Positions 63,728 through 64,000 of a DNA stretch of 64,000 nt are shown one piece after another. The first letter of the stretch is position 1; each line of letters begins with the position of its first letter. Both the position numbers and the translations under genes were made by a program. Source of the stretch: Clostridia bacterium (GTDB lineage: Bacteria > Bacillota > Clostridia > Oscillospirales > CAG-272); contig JAFVRO010000019.1 of NCBI GenBank assembly GCA_017504205.1, positions 62,001 to 126,000 on the forward strand, read 5' to 3'. The notes beneath the pieces are model-generated. The model made no database searches and was not told the origin of the DNA. It saw only the letters and a list, made by a program, of their open reading frames with translations.

Positions 63728-64000
63728 TTATTCATTCTTAATAAACGGCGTTTTTCTAATATGTGATTGCAAACTATAAGCTCCCTTATAGCCAATCTCT
63801 CTTGTCATCAACAGTACGGCAAGCAATTTGTGGCTCGGTCGAGAATAATACAGAACACGTTTTTCACCGTTAATTGTAAGCTCCTGTTTCCTTATTAGCT
63901 TTAGCGTCAACAGATCATCTATTACCGCATTGATCTGATCACTTGCAATCTCGCAATCTCGCTGGAGTACTGCGCTTTCAAAAACATAATTCTCCGTTTT
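63728..64000 (-). CDS. Winged-helix regulator-like protein, C-terminal part (cut by window edge)
   Basis: The minus-strand frame is open from the last base of the window to a stop at 63728, giving at least 90 residues; the start lies beyond the window. The sequence reads like a winged helix: a helix (VLQRDCEIASDQINAVIDDL), then a wing (LIRKQELTINGEKRVLYYS) and a basic C-terminal end. The KRVLYYS wing resembles ArsR- or MarR-like regulators. Family assignment is tentative. It converges on the unknown gene at 63083. Confidence 0.6.
   Translation of the reverse strand, partial: KTENYVFESAVLQRDCEIASDQINAVIDDLLTLKLIRKQELTINGEKRVLYYSRPSHKLLAVLLMTREIGYKGAYSLQSHIRKTPFIKNE

Overview
This window looks like chromosome of an anaerobic, probably spore-forming Clostridia member (Bacillota), close to the gut Oscillospirales/Christensenellales type. 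The evidence is a full-length Spo0A, a YtfJ/GerW sporulation protein next to a DacF-like carboxypeptidase, ScpA/ScpB and YsxC in Firmicutes order, a T-box leader on valS, an ECF transporter core with two ATPases, CarD, DUF951, ferredoxin-type 4Fe-4S proteins and strong Shine-Dalgarno sites. The exact taxon cannot be fixed by eye. No transposase, integrase, phage gene, rRNA or tRNA was found.

Layout. 1-8.2 kb is a plus-strand housekeeping/sporulation run: lon (partial), ysxC, M50 protease, scpA, scpB, DUF2953, ytfJ, dacF-like, rluB and a small unknown gene. Then come spo0A, a HAD phosphatase with YbaK, and a YtrA-type GntR/ABC transporter operon whose promoter overlaps a perfect inverted repeat. 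12.7-24.6 kb is more accessory: secreted or membrane unknowns, a gene remnant, an aldo/keto reductase, deoC behind a tandem 97-bp repeat, a degenerate M23 protein, an LRR lipoprotein, a 1323-residue PHP/lamin-tail protein and DUF554. 24.7-28.8 kb holds a GH20-like gene and a frameshifted TIM-barrel (DUF6259-like) gene.

28.9-30.7 kb is rpsB-tsf on the minus strand. 30.9-40.6 kb is one long minus-strand operon-like run: ruvC, methyltransferase, ecfA1, ecfA2, ecfT, truA, DUF5711, cvpA, pgsA and a Clp ATPase without an N-domain. Divergent from it on the plus strand are DUF951, yfhO, ruvA, ruvB and DUF308. A sigma-factor remnant, a large secreted GDPD protein, a YdcF-like protein and an Mrp ATPase follow on the minus strand; then gpmI, a candidate structured RNA, a TPR-like membrane protein, carD, T-box-valS, a DUF362 ferredoxin protein, smpB and tmRNA.

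The most unusual part is the last 2.1 kb, directly after ssrA, together with the deoC upstream region. Two arrays of short, mutually unrelated perfect hairpins are separated by a constant word (GTGAAAT in one, ATGATG in the other). In both arrays the word switches to its reverse complement partway through. Each array ends next to a 17-bp-spaced promoter followed by a single accessory gene, giving an array-promoter-gene-terminator unit repeated in series beside a classic integration hotspot. I do not recognise this architecture as a described element family; its function is unknown.
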